Source: Pyropia haitanensis
Lineage: Eukaryota; Rhodophyta; Bangiophyceae; Bangiales; Bangiaceae
DNA length: 64,000 nt
Direction of reading: 5' to 3'
Assembly (NCBI GenBank): GCA_008729055.1
Contig: SDUX01000010.1
Coordinates: 3,487,090-3,551,089, forward strand
Shown: in pieces, positions 20,201 through 31,110 of the stretch
How the letters are laid out: each line of letters opens with the position of its first letter
Position numbering within the stretch: the first letter of the stretch is position 1
The notes under the pieces: model-generated
What the model was told of the DNA's origin: nothing
Seen by the model: only the letters and a program-made list of their open reading frames with translations
The model's database searches: none
Made by a program: the position numbers and the translations under genes

Positions 20201-22308
20201 GGTGGCGACGGGGGGGGCGGGGGGGGAACAGCAAGCGCTGCCGAGGGGGTAGGGCAGCCTGCAGCTGTAGACAGGGGTGAGGGGGGCTGTGAGCAAGGCG
20301 GCCACGCACACCAACAGTCGGTGCGGGGGGGTGGTCGCTGCAACGGTGGCGACAGGCAGATGGACGGAGACGGAGATGTCTACTCGACCGAGACGGGGGC
20401 GGTGCTCCCATGCCGAGGAGCTCTTGTACGCCTTGCCGTAGGGTCCCGCCAAGCCACTACCGCCGCGCACGGCCGCCTGGGCGTGAGCGAGACAGTCACG
20501 GCCACGGGGCGGGCGCCCGCGGGGTACCCCCCCGCGCGAGCCGTAGCCCGTCAGGCGTACCCCCTAGAGCGGGATGCTGTCCCCTGCCAGATACTGCGGG
20601 CCAGGCAATGCACCAACGGCACTGCCGGTCCACGCCAGCCGCTCTGTTGGCGTGTCTCTGGGGGGGAGTGGGCGGGGGCGGGGGGTCCCGTTGAGCATTG
20701 CCGAGCTGCGCCACTCGGGGGGGGAGGAAGGGACTAAAGGGGTCCACCAGCGTGGTGGCGGAGGGGGGGGGGGGCCCTGAGGGGTCCACCAGCATGGTGG
20801 CGGGAGGGCCCCCCGCGGTGGCGGTGGGCAGGCAGCCCCGCGCAAGCGCCACCCGCGGCGGCGGTGTCCCGCCTGCCTTGCATGGAGGCGGATGGGGGAG
20901 ATTGCGCTCTCCCTCGCTGGCGCGAGGCGCGCAGCGACACCCCCCTTTGGCCCGCCCGCTCCCGCGCCTGCAGTGGTGCAAACGGAGAACGGTTGAGGCG
21001 GCGGAAGGCGGAGGCGGAAGCGGACCCGAGCGTGGGTCACAGCCGCCTCCCGGCGAGCGAGAGATCGCTCAATTGGATGCCTGGCTGGTGACCCCAACAA
21101 ATCCCATCATCGAAACTGCAGTGGAAAGGGGATACCAGGCAAGAGGCGGGTGCGTGGATCCGGAGAGGACAACGTGAACGCGGTAAATATCTGGGTAAAT
21201 ATCTATCCGACGTCACTTCGTAGCCCCCATGAGCAAACTGCGAGCGGGATCAGCTTGCTCAGAGTGGAATCGAGACAACGTCAGGAGAAAGTGATCGGAA
21301 TTGACCGTGCGCTGCCGCCGCTCGACGTGCGAGGCTGCTCCCGCTGTACGACAAGCGCCGTGAAGCGCATCCACGACGCATTCGACCCTACACTGTTCTC
21401 TTCCACCCCCCCCGGACGTCACCATGGAAGGCTGGTTGCAATGCAGTGACTCGCGTAGCTGTGGTCAGATGCTAGCGGGTTCAGACTGTCGGGGTATGAT
21501 GTGCTTGCGCGTCGACTGCTTTCATCCTAAACTCCTCGTGCAGGCTGCTCCCAATACCGTCATGTCGACCGCAGGTGTGTTTCTCAGTGCGGGCCACCCC
21601 TGAGCGTCCATAGTGGGTGCGGAGCCTGCACGCCGCCATCTCTCCACCCCTCTTCAACAGTCTGTACGATTTCCCCGTGCTTGTGTGATGCAATGGCGTC
21701 CCTGTTCCGTTCGCCCACCTTAGCAGTTCTCCACGGGTGTGCACCAGCCTCCGCTTCCCACCACCCGGATGCCAATGTGAGCACGAGCGCCACCGTTTCG
21801 CGTGCTGCCTCAAAAGGGCCCTCTTCCACCGCTGACCACCACAGCAGACCTCCCATCCTCTGCTGCGACCCCGAAGGAGATGAACTCTGTCGCGGTGGAC
21901 ACGCGCCGCGTTCTCCGTCGGAGCACACCGGCGTCTTGGCGTGGCACCCGCACCGGCCGCCCACCCGCTCCTCCGTCGGCCACCAGCGGAAGCCTGACGG
22001 CGGGCGCCCCGACGAGGACCCCCCCGCCCTGCTTCCGCAGGCGCTCCAGGCCGTGACTGGCGGACGCGCCCCCGCCGCGGGTCGGCTGACAGTCGATCCG
22101 GCCGCCGACAGTGCAGCGTCGGACGGGTGGCCCGGCCGCGCCCGCCGCGCCCGCCGCGCCCGCCGCGCCGGCCGCCGCTGTCCGCCGCCGCGCCCGCTCC
22201 ACCCCACACTTCCCCCCCCAACACGTCTGCCGCCGCGACGGCCAGCTGCGGCCGCGCGGCAGTGACGGCCGGGCAGGCTGGCTCCGCCGCACGCACGCGG
22301 CGATGAGC
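20201..22308. other. Gap: promoter side of the coiled-coil gene, then unassigned DNA
   Basis: It contains a local tandem duplication (about 20738-20810, two copies of GGGGTCCACCAGC followed by GTGGTGGCGG). Open frames of 180-280 codons exist on both strands at 21480-22340, but neither shows a domain. GC content falls to moderate levels at 21170-21900. No gene is supported. Confidence 0.35.
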
Positions 22309-22679
22309 GAAAGACACGGTCCAGTATACACCCTCTCACGGGTGCCTGAGGGGGGCTTAGTGTATACCTGCGTCCAGGCTCTCAAATCGCCGGTTTAGTA
22401 TACAGGCTCTCACGGCCTCTCTGGGGCACCCCTCCGAAATCACCTCGGGCACCCCCCCACCACCGTGAGGCACGCCTCGTTGGCCGGCGCGCCTGGCTGG
22501 CAATTGCCCGGCTGGAAATTTTTTGCTGTCTCGCTCGTCGGGTAACCGTGTGTTCCCGCCAGTTTGTACGTCTACGCGTCTACGCGCGCGATCTGGTGGC
22601 CCGCTCGTCGTGGTCGCCACGCATCGTCTCCCTATGGCGCGTCACCGGCGGGCGGGGCGGCACCGGCGGGGCGGCTGCG

Positions 22680-22800
22680 GTCCCCGCGGCCGCCCCGGTC
22701 GGCACGGTTGCCCCCGCCACCCCGGCCGCCCCCGCCACCCCGGCCGCCCCAGCTACCCCGGCCGCCCCCGCCACCCCTGCCTCCCCGGCAGCCGCAGGCT
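22680..22800. repeat. 18-bp tandem repeat in the left GC-rich arm
   Basis: Several imperfect copies of an 18-bp unit (CCCGCCACCCCGGCCGCC) lie in the left arm of the foldback-like element. On the minus strand they read as a Val-Ala-Gly-Ala-Ala-Gly repeat. Confidence 0.7.
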
Positions 22801-23469
22801 GCTCCGGCCGCCCCGCGCAGCATTGGTAGCCCCACCGGCTGCGGCGCTCGGCAGCAGCCGCTACCCTAGCCGCACTTTACGCCGCTGCTCCCGTGGTGGC
22901 AGTGGCCGCCGCCGCCTCGGCCGCCGCAGCCGTCGCGGTGGCTCCGGTGGCGGCCGCTGCCGTCCTCCGCCGCCTGTGTCTCCTACGCGGCCGCGACCGC
23001 CGCAACCCGTCACCGCTGCCCCCGCGGCTGCGGCTGCGGCCGCTGGGGCAATCACCGCCGCCGCCCACCGCCACGGGTCTGGCGACGGCGGCAGCGCCGG
23101 AGGCGGCGGCGGCGGCGGCAGCCGCTTGCCAATGCTGCCCCTGCAGCCGCTGCCACGGCGGCAGCGGCCACCGCCGCTGCTGCGCACCACCGCTTGCATC
23201 GCGGTTGCGGCGGCGGCGGCTGCCGCCGCTCCCCCCCCGCGCGACCGTCGTGGCAGCGCCGTCTGCCGCCACTCCCACACTCCACCGCCACTGCCCCGGC
23301 CGGTGGGGGGGGCTGACGCCGCCGCCGCGCACTGCGGTCTCCCCCCTGACGCGACCGCGGCAGGCTGGCGCCCGCGCCGCGGCGAGCCGCCTCCCCTGAC
23401 GCTGGTTGAGGCGGCCGGGCAGCAAGACGACTGTGGCGACCAGCTCCTCACATGGCAGGCAGAGATATT

Positions 23470-24640
23470 TGATTAAAATTACAATCCAAGCGATTATTCC
23501 ATGGAGGTCAACAGTACATACAAATCCGACTTGACTCACATCTCCTGGCCTATCTGGCGAATCAGATGTCCAATTCGTCCAACCTGATAGGCTGTTGCAC
23601 AATCTGAACTGGGCGAGATGAAGATTGTAGTACTGAATCAATTGTTTCCGGAGATGGGATTACAATATTTGACTCTGAACCCATCCTGGTCAGCGACTTG
23701 CGACTGCCAACGCCGAAGACTGAAGCGCCGGCGTCTGACGCCCCCCTCCACCCCGCCTCGGTCGCCCGCTTCGCCGTTTTACGCTCTCCGAGCAGACTTG
23801 GTGGATATGTATGCCTTGTCTCCGACTCCTATCAGTGTTGAGAGCGCGCCTGCACACACGTCTGTCACGGCCGCGACCACAACGGTTTCATGGAGGGCCG
23901 AAGTGCATCACCCTCACACCACTGGTTCCGCCGCTCGGGCGCGCTCGTGACGGTGAAACGCCGTCAGTTGTGCCTTTTTGGCGTCCCCAATGGTCCACGC
24001 TCCATCAGCCATTATATTTTTTTTCAGTAAATAGCGCTGACAAGCGCCGCCGGTCCGTTATGGTGTGACCTGTTGCTCGGTATGTACGTGCCTGTGGAGT
24101 ACATAGGACCCGCGGAGCTGGAGGGATCCTTCATTTCCGAGTAAACTGATGACGCTGCGACTGTTGATGTATTTTTTTATTGCTCTGCACCATCATGGGG
24201 GACAGAAAAAGCCAGAAATTTATGGAGGGAAGCGCTTCATGCTATAAACGCCCCGCCTCCCAGAGCTTTTTGGTGGTTCACCGTCCTCTTTTCTTGCACA
24301 GACACTGAGGGTATGAGTACCTGGTGGCGTACAATTGCTCAAAGTGGTTGGACGGCTTGCCGGGGTCCGGACATTGGTGAACCTGTGCAAAGGGTGGCGC
24401 TTTGGGGAATGTCGCGCAGCTGGACGCGCCCATAGCGCCGATGAGAACCACAAATGTAGTGGAGGAGGTCTGCTGTACTGTTGGGATCTGAGAACTGTAG
24501 CTTCTAGTGCGCGAGACCACTGTGGGGCGTTAGACAGCCTGTCGAGGCTACCTGTCCAGAATGGTCACTTTGGGGGTCTGTATGACCCACTTCCCGACGT
24601 TTGCGAAACATTTTGAGCACATAACCGTACTCAGCGACGT
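23470..24640 (-). repeat. Left inner arm of the inverted repeat
   Basis: This arm, read on the minus strand, matches 24828-25975 with many substitutions and small gaps. GC content is near 50 percent, far below the rest of the window. A well-conserved block is at 23690-23770 (contains GAAGCGGGCGACC on the minus strand). Confidence 0.75.
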
Positions 24641-24745
24641 CGGTTTAGTCGATTGAGCATTCTTCAGAAAAGTTGGTGAACTAGTCCTTGGCTCGTGTTG
24701 CACGTCGTGACGCTGCCCCACACACACCTCGGTGCAATGCGTCAC
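24548..24745 (-). pseudogene. Decayed ORF end, left copy
   Basis: The minus-strand frame ends in MCSKCFANVGKWVIQTPK then VTILDR and a stop. The right arm encodes the same ending (24814-24906). Two copies sharing a peptide and its stop codon suggest the inverted arms derive from a protein-coding element, now broken upstream. No family was recognised. Confidence 0.45.
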
Positions 24746-24813
24746 ACGCCGCTACAACGCGTTTCAGAAAGTGAAGCAAAAATTTCTCAAGCTGTTCCCA
24801 TCAGACTAATTCG

Positions 24814-24906
24814 ATGACGCTGAGCACGAGTATGTGCTCAGAAAGTGTCGCAAACGTCGAGAAGTGGGTGATATGGGCCCCCAAAATGTCCATTCTGGAC
24901 AGGTAG
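24814..24906 (+). pseudogene. Decayed ORF end, right copy
   Basis: The plus-strand frame reads MTLSTSMCSESVANVEKWVI and ends SILDR plus a stop, closely matching the left copy at 24548-24745. Another frame of the same stretch (from about 24750) also looks coding but has a stop at 24808-24810. Confidence 0.45.
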
Positions 24907-25975
24907 GCGTGATAGGCCTTCCAACGCCCCACAGCGCTCTCATCCTTCAAAAACTACATCTATCAGATCTAGACAGTGTACTCAGCTACCTCCATAGCTT
25001 TTTGCACTCTCAACTGCGCTGTGGGCGCAACCAGCTGCGCCGCAATGCATACCACCGTATCAGCAGTGAGTCAGTCACCAATGAGTGAACTGCAGAGTGC
25101 TTTCTTTGCATGTTTACGGCTCAGTGGCCAACAGGTACCTCTGGTCTTAGCGTTCATTAATCAAGGTAGACCCATTACGCTCAAAAGCGCTCGGAGCGGG
25201 CGCCTATAGCGCTTCTGCCACCCAGCCTCTCGACATTCCTGTCGGCCGTACGGGTGCACGACGCCAGATGTGTGCACCAATAGATTCAGCGTGATCATTT
25301 TACCCAGATATGACTACCTCTTCCCGCGGTATGGCTCTCATGCTCTCTATATTCAGGCCCATACTGTACAGCGGATGACAAAGAAACAGACGGGAGGCAC
25401 TTTCTTGCACTGTCTGCACAAACGATTGCGTTCTGCAGGATTACAAAAGTCAGGATGTCCAAAGAGCCATAGCGAACAGTGTTTCACCATCGCAGACGCC
25501 GCTGAGCTACGGAACCCAGGGGGAATGGTGAAGACATGGCGCCCCTCCATGTGGTCGTTCGGGGCTGTGCTCTCGCAGATATCGGCAGACTCGCACTCAA
25601 GACTGGATAGAGCAAGTGAATAAGGCTTATGTATCCACCTGGCCTGCTGGGTGGCCAGGAAGTGGAGAAGCGGGCGACCAGGCGGGGTGGACGGGGGCGT
25701 CGGGCGCCGGCGCTTCAGCAGTTGGGAGTTGCCAGGTGCAAGTCGTTGACCAGGATGGGTGTTCTTCCAAAAGTGGTACTCTCATGTCCAGCAAGAGTAA
25801 GTTTAGTATTTATTGTTCCAGATTCGCAGTTCAAATCGCGTGACAGCCTATCAGAACAGACGTACGAGACACTTGATTCGCCAAACAGGCTGAGTGATGT
25901 TTGTTAAGTCTGAGGTGCGTGTACTTTTGTGTCCACATCGAATATTCGCGGTATATAAGTTTTCTCAAATACCTC
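24828..25975 (+). repeat. Right inner arm of the inverted repeat
   Basis: Inverted partner of 23470-24640. A TATATAAG box at 25951-25958 points outwards, towards the GC-rich arm; the left arm has a degenerate equivalent. It also contains an open frame of 117 codons (25270-25623) that I cannot identify. Confidence 0.75.
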
Positions 25976-25989
25976 TGCGTGCAAGCAGC

Positions 25990-27138
25990 GTGGCCGGTCA
26001 CCCCTCCCCCCGCACGGCGGCGGCCGCTGCCGCCACGGAGGCAGCGGCGGCAGGGGGCGGCGGCGACAGCCATTGCCGCCGCGGCGAGGGCGGGGGCGAC
26101 GGCGCCAGCCGCCACTGCGGCGGCGGGGGCCGCGGCTGCGGCGATGGCGAGCGGTGGCGGCAGAGACAGCGGGGGCAGCGGTGGCGAAGGGCGACGGCGG
26201 CGGCCGGCGCTGCCGTGGCGGGCGGATCGGCGGCGGCCGGCAGCGACAGCGAAGGCGGCAGCGGCAGCCGGAGATTTAGCCAACTGGCAGGGGCGGCGGC
26301 GATGGTGACGGCGGCCGGGGCGGCAGCCGGCGAGCGGCCGGCCGGGCAGCTGGCCGACAATGGTAGCCCGCGATTGGCGGCAAAAGGCACGCGGCGGCAG
26401 CCTGCTGGCGGCGGCAGCCTGCTGGCGGCTGCCGGCAGCAAAGGCGGCGGCGGCAGCGGCAACCGGGCGGCAGCAACCCGGTGGGGGCGGCGGCGGCGGG
26501 GGCGGCGGCCGGGGCGGCAGCCCGGGCAGCAGGCGGCCGGCGGCCGGCCAGGCAGGCCGCCGGCGGCGGCACCCCGCCAGCGACGGCAGCATGCCGGCGG
26601 CGGTAGCTGGCGGCTGCGGCGGCGGCCGGGGGACGGACCGGCAGCCGGCCGGCGGGGGCGGCCGCCCCCAGCCAGGGCGGCGACCGGCGGCAGCGGCGGT
26701 GGCGGCAGCGTCAGCCGCGACGGCAGCCAACCGGCGGATGCGGCGGCGGCGGCCGCGGCGGCGGCGGCCGGGGCGGCAGCCTGGGCGGCAGGCGGCCCGC
26801 GGCCGACCAGGCAGGCGGCCGGCAGCAACGGCGGCGGCGGCAGCGGCAGCCCGGGCGGCAGCAGCCCGCAGCGGGGGGGGCAGAGGTGGCGGCGGCGGCG
26901 GCGGGCGGCCGCGGGGGCGGCGGCGGCGGTGGCGGCGGCCGTGGCGGCGGGCGGCGGCGGCGGCAGCGGCAGCGGCGGCGGCCACGGCGGCGGCGGTGGC
27001 GGGCGGCCGCGGCCGCCCGCCGCGGCAGCCGCGGCGGCCGCGGCGGCGGCGGTCGCGGGCGGCGGCGGGGGCGGCGACGGCCGCGGCGGGGGCGGCGGCG
27101 GCGGTGGCGGCGGGCGGCCGCGGCCGCCCGCCGCGGCA

Positions 27139-27172
<34 letters not shown>

Positions 27173-27440
27173 GCGGCGGGGGGCGGGCGGCCGCGGAGGC
27201 GGCGGCGGCGGTGGCGGCGGCGGCGGCGGCAGCGACGGCCGCGGCGGGGGCGGCGGCGACGGCGGCGGCGGAGGCCGTGGCCGCCCGCCGCAGCAGCCGT
27301 GGCGGCCGCGGCGGCGGCGGTCTCGGGCGGCGGCGGGGGCGGCGACGGCCGCGGCGGGGGCGGCGGGCGGCGGGGTCGGCGGCGACGCCGGCGGGCGGCC
27401 GCGGGGGCGGCGGCGGCGGCGGCGGCGGCCGTGGCGGTAC
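25990..27440. repeat. GGC-rich microsatellite block in the right arm
   Basis: About 1.45 kb made almost wholly of GGC/GCA/GGA triplets in irregular order, including duplicated blocks around GGCGGGCGGCCGCGGCCGCC (near 26999-27020 and 27113-27133). All frames are open here for compositional reasons only. The left arm has a shorter counterpart of inverted sense at about 22620-23460. Confidence 0.7.
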
Positions 27441-27817
27441 GTCGCACGCCGCACCAGCATCGGAGGCGGCGGATGCCGACGGCCCACAATTAATTGCCCG
27501 CCCGAGGACAATCCGAGTGCACCCGCCCTCCGGGATCCCGACCTGTGTGCACCCGCCCCCAGCTGTCCAGCTGTCAGACGGATTGCCGGGGCAGAGGCCG
27601 CGACGGCCGTCGGGGCCGCCTGCGTCACGCCTCCCCGGCCCACGGGTCATGCCCAATTCGAAAATGTGTGGCTCACGGTGGGTCACTTCCAGGCCGTGGA
27701 GCAGGTATACACCTCTGGCACGACCGCCTCTGAGACCATCTGAGAGCGGTATACACCATCTGCGATTTCAGCCCGTGTGGGGGGTGTATACCTGATCCAA
27801 AACGGGACGTGTCTTTC

Positions 27818-28290
27818 TATATACCACGCGGCGCTGGCCGGCGGTGCGGTGCGGTGGGACAGGGCGGGAGGGGGTGGCCGCCCCCGCGTGGCGGGCGACG
27901 GGGCGGGCGGCGGGGCGGCACTGGTATCCGCGACCGCCGCCCTCCCTCTCCCCCCAGCCCCCGTCCCCCCCTCGCGGTGCGCCGCCGGGATGGGCGCCTG
28001 CCGGGCTCGCCGCCACGCGTGGGGTGGTGGCGTCGGGCCGACGCCACCGCGGCGGAACGCCGCCGCCGGCTGTGACCAGACCGACGACGCCGTTGGGGTG
28101 AACCGGGCGCCTCCCTCCCCCCCCCCTTGCCCTCGCTCCTTCTGTCGCTCCGCCTGTTTTCCCTCCCACAACCGGGTACCCCCAGCGCGTCGTCCGCCTC
28201 GCCCACCACCACCCTCCCTTCCCCCTCCCCCTCGCACCCCCCCCATCTGCCTCCTTTCTGTCTGTCCGCGCCGCCCTTCCCCGCCCGCCC
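27818..28290. other. Gap: upstream region of the kinase-PP2C gene
   Basis: It is rich in C and CT. It presumably holds the promoter and 5' UTR. No TATA box was seen. Confidence 0.4.
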
Positions 28291-30471
28291 ATGGGGTCCG
28301 TCGGTGCGGCGATGCCGCCGCCCCTCTCCCCCCCCCCTCGACCCTGCGTCGACGCCGCGTGGGCGGACCTGTCCATCCCGCCGGGCGCGCCGGCCGCCGC
28401 GGCGGGCGCCGGCGCCGTCGTCTACCGCGCCCGCTGGTGTCCGCCGCCGCCCGCAGGCGGTGGCCATGGCGACGGCGTCGCGGCGGCGGCAGCGGCGCCC
28501 ATGGACGTGGCCGTCCGGCGGCCGCGCATCACGTCTGCCGAGGCGCTGGAACGGTTTGGGTCAGAGGTGGCGCTGCGGGCGGCGCTCCCCCCCCACCCCC
28601 ACGTGCTGCCGCTGCTCGCGGCGTGCCGCGCCCCCCCCACGTACTTTACTGTCTCCCCCTGGGCGGCGGGCGGCACCCTCTTTGACGCCCTCCACGTGCA
28701 CCGCCGCCGGCCGCCCGCCGCGACCGCCCTGGCACTCCTGTCGCACGTGGCGGCGGGGGTGGCACACCTGCACGCGGCGGGCCTCGTGCACCGGGACCTC
28801 AAGACCGCCAACGTGCTGCTCGCCGACGCGGCCCGCACCGTCGCGGTCGTGGCGGACCTGGACCTGCTTGCCCCCGCGGGCGCCGTCCGCGTCGGCCGCG
28901 CGTCTGGCCGGGGCCCGTCGGCGGGGCGGCTGGCGCACATGGTCGGCACGCTCGCGTACATGCCGCCCGAGGTGTTGACCGGCGCCGCCGCCCACGGGCC
29001 GCCGGCGGACGTGTACGCGTGGGGGGTGGTCGCCAACGAGGTTGCCGCCGCCGCGGTGCCGTACGTGGACGCGCGGATGGACGCGGCCGCGCTGCACACG
29101 GTGCTCGAGACGCGCTTCAACGCGGTCGCCCTGCGGGCGGCGATTGTACGCGACGGGCTGCGGCCGGCGCTCGCGGCGGGCGTGCCCGCCCCGCTGGGCG
29201 CCCTCATTGTCGCCGCGTGGGCGGCCGACGCCGCCGCGCGGCCGACCATGGCGACCGTCGTGGCGGTGCTGGGCTCCCTGGTGGGGGGGGCGGGCGCACC
29301 GGGGCCGGCCTGGGCGCTGCCCCCGCTCGCCGACGGCGAGTCGGACTGGTGGGGGGCGGGGGGGGGCGACGCGGACGACGCGGGCGCGGGCAAGCTCGGC
29401 GCCCTTCGCCTCGCCGACGGCGGCCAGCCGGCGGTGGCGCCGGGCGAGGCGGCCGCCGTCGCTGCCGCCACCGCCTGGGCCACCGCCTGGGCCGCCGCCG
29501 GCGGCGAGCGCGCCAACCCGCCGTGGTTCACGGGCACCCCCCCCCCCGACGGCTCGCCCGGTGCGCCGCCGGCGGCCGCCGCAGCCTACACGCCCACCCT
29601 GACGGCGGGCGTGGCGGCCACGCCGGGCGACCGCGGGGCGGACCGGATGGAGGACCGGCACGTGCTGCAGACGCCCACGGTTGGGCGGCCGTACCTCCTC
29701 GCCGCCGTCCTCGACGGCCACGGCGGCGACGGGTGCGCCGACTATGCCGCCGCCCGCCTCGACGCGGCCGTCGCGGCGGCCGGCGGCGTGGCGCGGCACG
29801 CCGGCGGCGCCGCGGGTGGGGGCGACGGCGGCGGCGGCGCCACCGCCGCCGCCGCCGCCGCGGTCGCCACGCCGGGCGGCCGCCTCGGCGCGGCGCTCGC
29901 CGCCCTCGACGCCCGCTTCCGCGCCGCCCACCCGACCGACACGAGCGGCGCGACCGCCGTCGCGGCGCTGCTCACCCCCCCCTCGTCCCTGGCGGTCGCC
30001 AACATTGGCGACAGCCGCGCCGTCCTGTACCGCTCCGCCGCGGCGGCGGCCGCGGCGGGCGTGCCGGCGGTGGTGCCGCTGAGCCGGGACCACGTGCCGA
30101 CCGACGCGGCTGAGGCGGCGGCGGTGGCCCACCGCGGGGGGACCGTGTCGGCGGGGCGGGTGGGCGGGGTGCTCGCCGTGTCACGCGCGCTTGGCGACGC
30201 GGCGGTCAAGCCGGCGGCGGCGGCGGACGCGGAGGTGGTGACGACGCGCCTCGGGCCGGCCGACGAGTTTTTGGTGCTGGCTAGTGACGGGCTGTGGGAT
30301 GTGGTCGCGCCGGCCGAGGCGGGGCGCCTCGTCCGCACGACGGTGCGGGTTGCGGCGATGGCGGCGCGGCGGCTGGCGGCGCTCGCCGTGGACCGGGGGT
30401 GTGGGGACAACGTGACGGTTGTGGTCGTGTACCTGACACCGGTGAGCACGTGTATGACTTTGGAGGAGTGA
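28291..30471 (+). CDS. Protein kinase-like and PP2C phosphatase fusion protein
   Basis: A single 726-residue frame starting at an ATG. The N-terminal half is a kinase fold and the C-terminal half a PP2C Ser/Thr phosphatase. This domain pair matches the plant protein kinase and PP2C-like domain-containing protein (Arabidopsis At2g40860 type), including a shared PVST near the end. Kinase landmarks: VAVRRP at 73-78, HRDLKTAN at 167-174, DLD at 189-191, PPE at 225-227. The beta-3 lysine is Arg76 and the DFG glycine is Asp191, so ATP use is doubtful. PP2C landmarks look complete: RMEDRH, VLDGHGGDG, NIGDSRA, SRALGD, ASDGLWD, GCGDNVTVVVV, which supply the usual metal-binding Asp residues. Its substrate is unknown. 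The gene has no visible intron and lies 487 bp upstream of SF1 on the same strand. Confidence 0.93.
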   Translation: MGSVGAAMPPPLSPPPRPCVDAAWADLSIPPGAPAAAAGAGAVVYRARWCPPPPAGGGHGDGVAAAAAAPMDVAVRRPRITSAEALERFGSEVALRAALPPHPHVLPLLAACRAPPTYFTVSPWAAGGTLFDALHVHRRRPPAATALALLSHVAAGVAHLHAAGLVHRDLKTANVLLADAARTVAVVADLDLLAPAGAVRVGRASGRGPSAGRLAHMVGTLAYMPPEVLTGAAAHGPPADVYAWGVVANEVAAAAVPYVDARMDAAALHTVLETRFNAVALRAAIVRDGLRPALAAGVPAPLGALIVAAWAADAAARPTMATVVAVLGSLVGGAGAPGPAWALPPLADGESDWWGAGGGDADDAGAGKLGALRLADGGQPAVAPGEAAAVAAATAWATAWAAAGGERANPPWFTGTPPPDGSPGAPPAAAAAYTPTLTAGVAATPGDRGADRMEDRHVLQTPTVGRPYLLAAVLDGHGGDGCADYAAARLDAAVAAAGGVARHAGGAAGGGDGGGGATAAAAAAVATPGGRLGAALAALDARFRAAHPTDTSGATAVAALLTPPSSLAVANIGDSRAVLYRSAAAAAAAGVPAVVPLSRDHVPTDAAEAAAVAHRGGTVSAGRVGGVLAVSRALGDAAVKPAAAADAEVVTTRLGPADEFLVLASDGLWDVVAPAEAGRLVRTTVRVAAMAARRLAALAVDRGCGDNVTVVVVYLTPVSTCMTLEE

Positions 30472-30958
30472 GGTGGTAGCGGGGGGCGGGGGGGCGGCGC
30501 GTAGGGACGGCGAGCAGAGGAACGACTGACGCACAAAGACAACTCTTGACCACGGGTCGTAGCAACAGCGCTACGGCGGCACTCGTCCTCATTGCCAGCA
30601 CTGTCCCGACTGTATCGACCCAATTTCCGGCCACAGTGTTGTTTTGTGTGTCAGGAAAAGGTTTGAGGGATGTTCGGGGTACGGGATTGGGAGGAATTAC
30701 TGCGGGCGGCCGCCAGCCGGCCGTCTTGAGGCATTTCTGCCGCGCCACACGTCACGCTGGCCAAGCCGCCACGACTGCGCGTACTACCGCCGGCGGCACA
30801 CGTGACGGGACGTGCGCGTCGCGCCCTCATCCGCCGTCGCTTTTTTTTTTGTTTCCTAGCCGTGGTGCCTGGCGAAACGTGCTCACACTACTGCAGTTCC
30901 GGCGCCGCGACCTCCCCTCCCCCACCTTCCCGACCAACGCCTGTGGGAGGTGGCCGCC
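30472..30958 (+). promoter_or_regulatory. Upstream region of SF1
   Basis: It contains a T10 run (30841-30850) followed by GTTTCC, about 110 bp before the SF1 ATG. Otherwise no motif was recognised. Confidence 0.4.
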
Positions 30959-31079
30959 ATGAAGTACGAGGCGGGCCCGTCGCCGCCGCCGCCGCTCCTC
31001 CCGCCGGTCGCGCCGATGAAGCGGGAGGTGGGCCTCATCCCGCCCCCGCCTGTCGGCGCTGGCCTCCCGGCGGGGACGA

Positions 31080-31110
<31 letters not shown>

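Larger units (their letters stand above)
22309..27817. mobile_element. Foldback-like inverted-repeat element, about 5.5 kb
   Basis: The two halves are diverged inverted copies centred near 24.73 kb. Aligning the reverse complement of the left half to the right half by eye gives clear matches in the same order at several places: 24545-24640 with 24828-24920; 24220-24420 with about 25030-25215; 23690-23770 with 25670-25770; 23470-23600 with 25845-25975. Outside this AT-richer core both arms continue as GC-rich repeat DNA in inverted orientation. Both outer ends carry GAAAGACAC (22309, and its complement ending at 27817) followed by three GTATAC motifs. No target duplication was found. Long inverted arms with internal tandem repeats are typical of foldback transposons; a decayed head-to-head pair of ordinary elements is the main alternative. 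Confidence 0.7.

Noticed and set aside
25816..25850. tRNA-like TTCAAATC loop
   Set aside because: The flanking 5-bp stem does not pair and no acceptor or anticodon arm can be drawn.
25894..27795. Open frames of 550-630 codons on both strands
   Set aside because: They read through a GGC-triplet microsatellite, where stops are almost impossible. No domain is visible in any frame.
22300..27830. Target-site duplication for the foldback-like element
   Set aside because: The bases outside GAAAGACAC (left GCGATGAGC, right TATATACCA) do not match for any length from 2 to 10.
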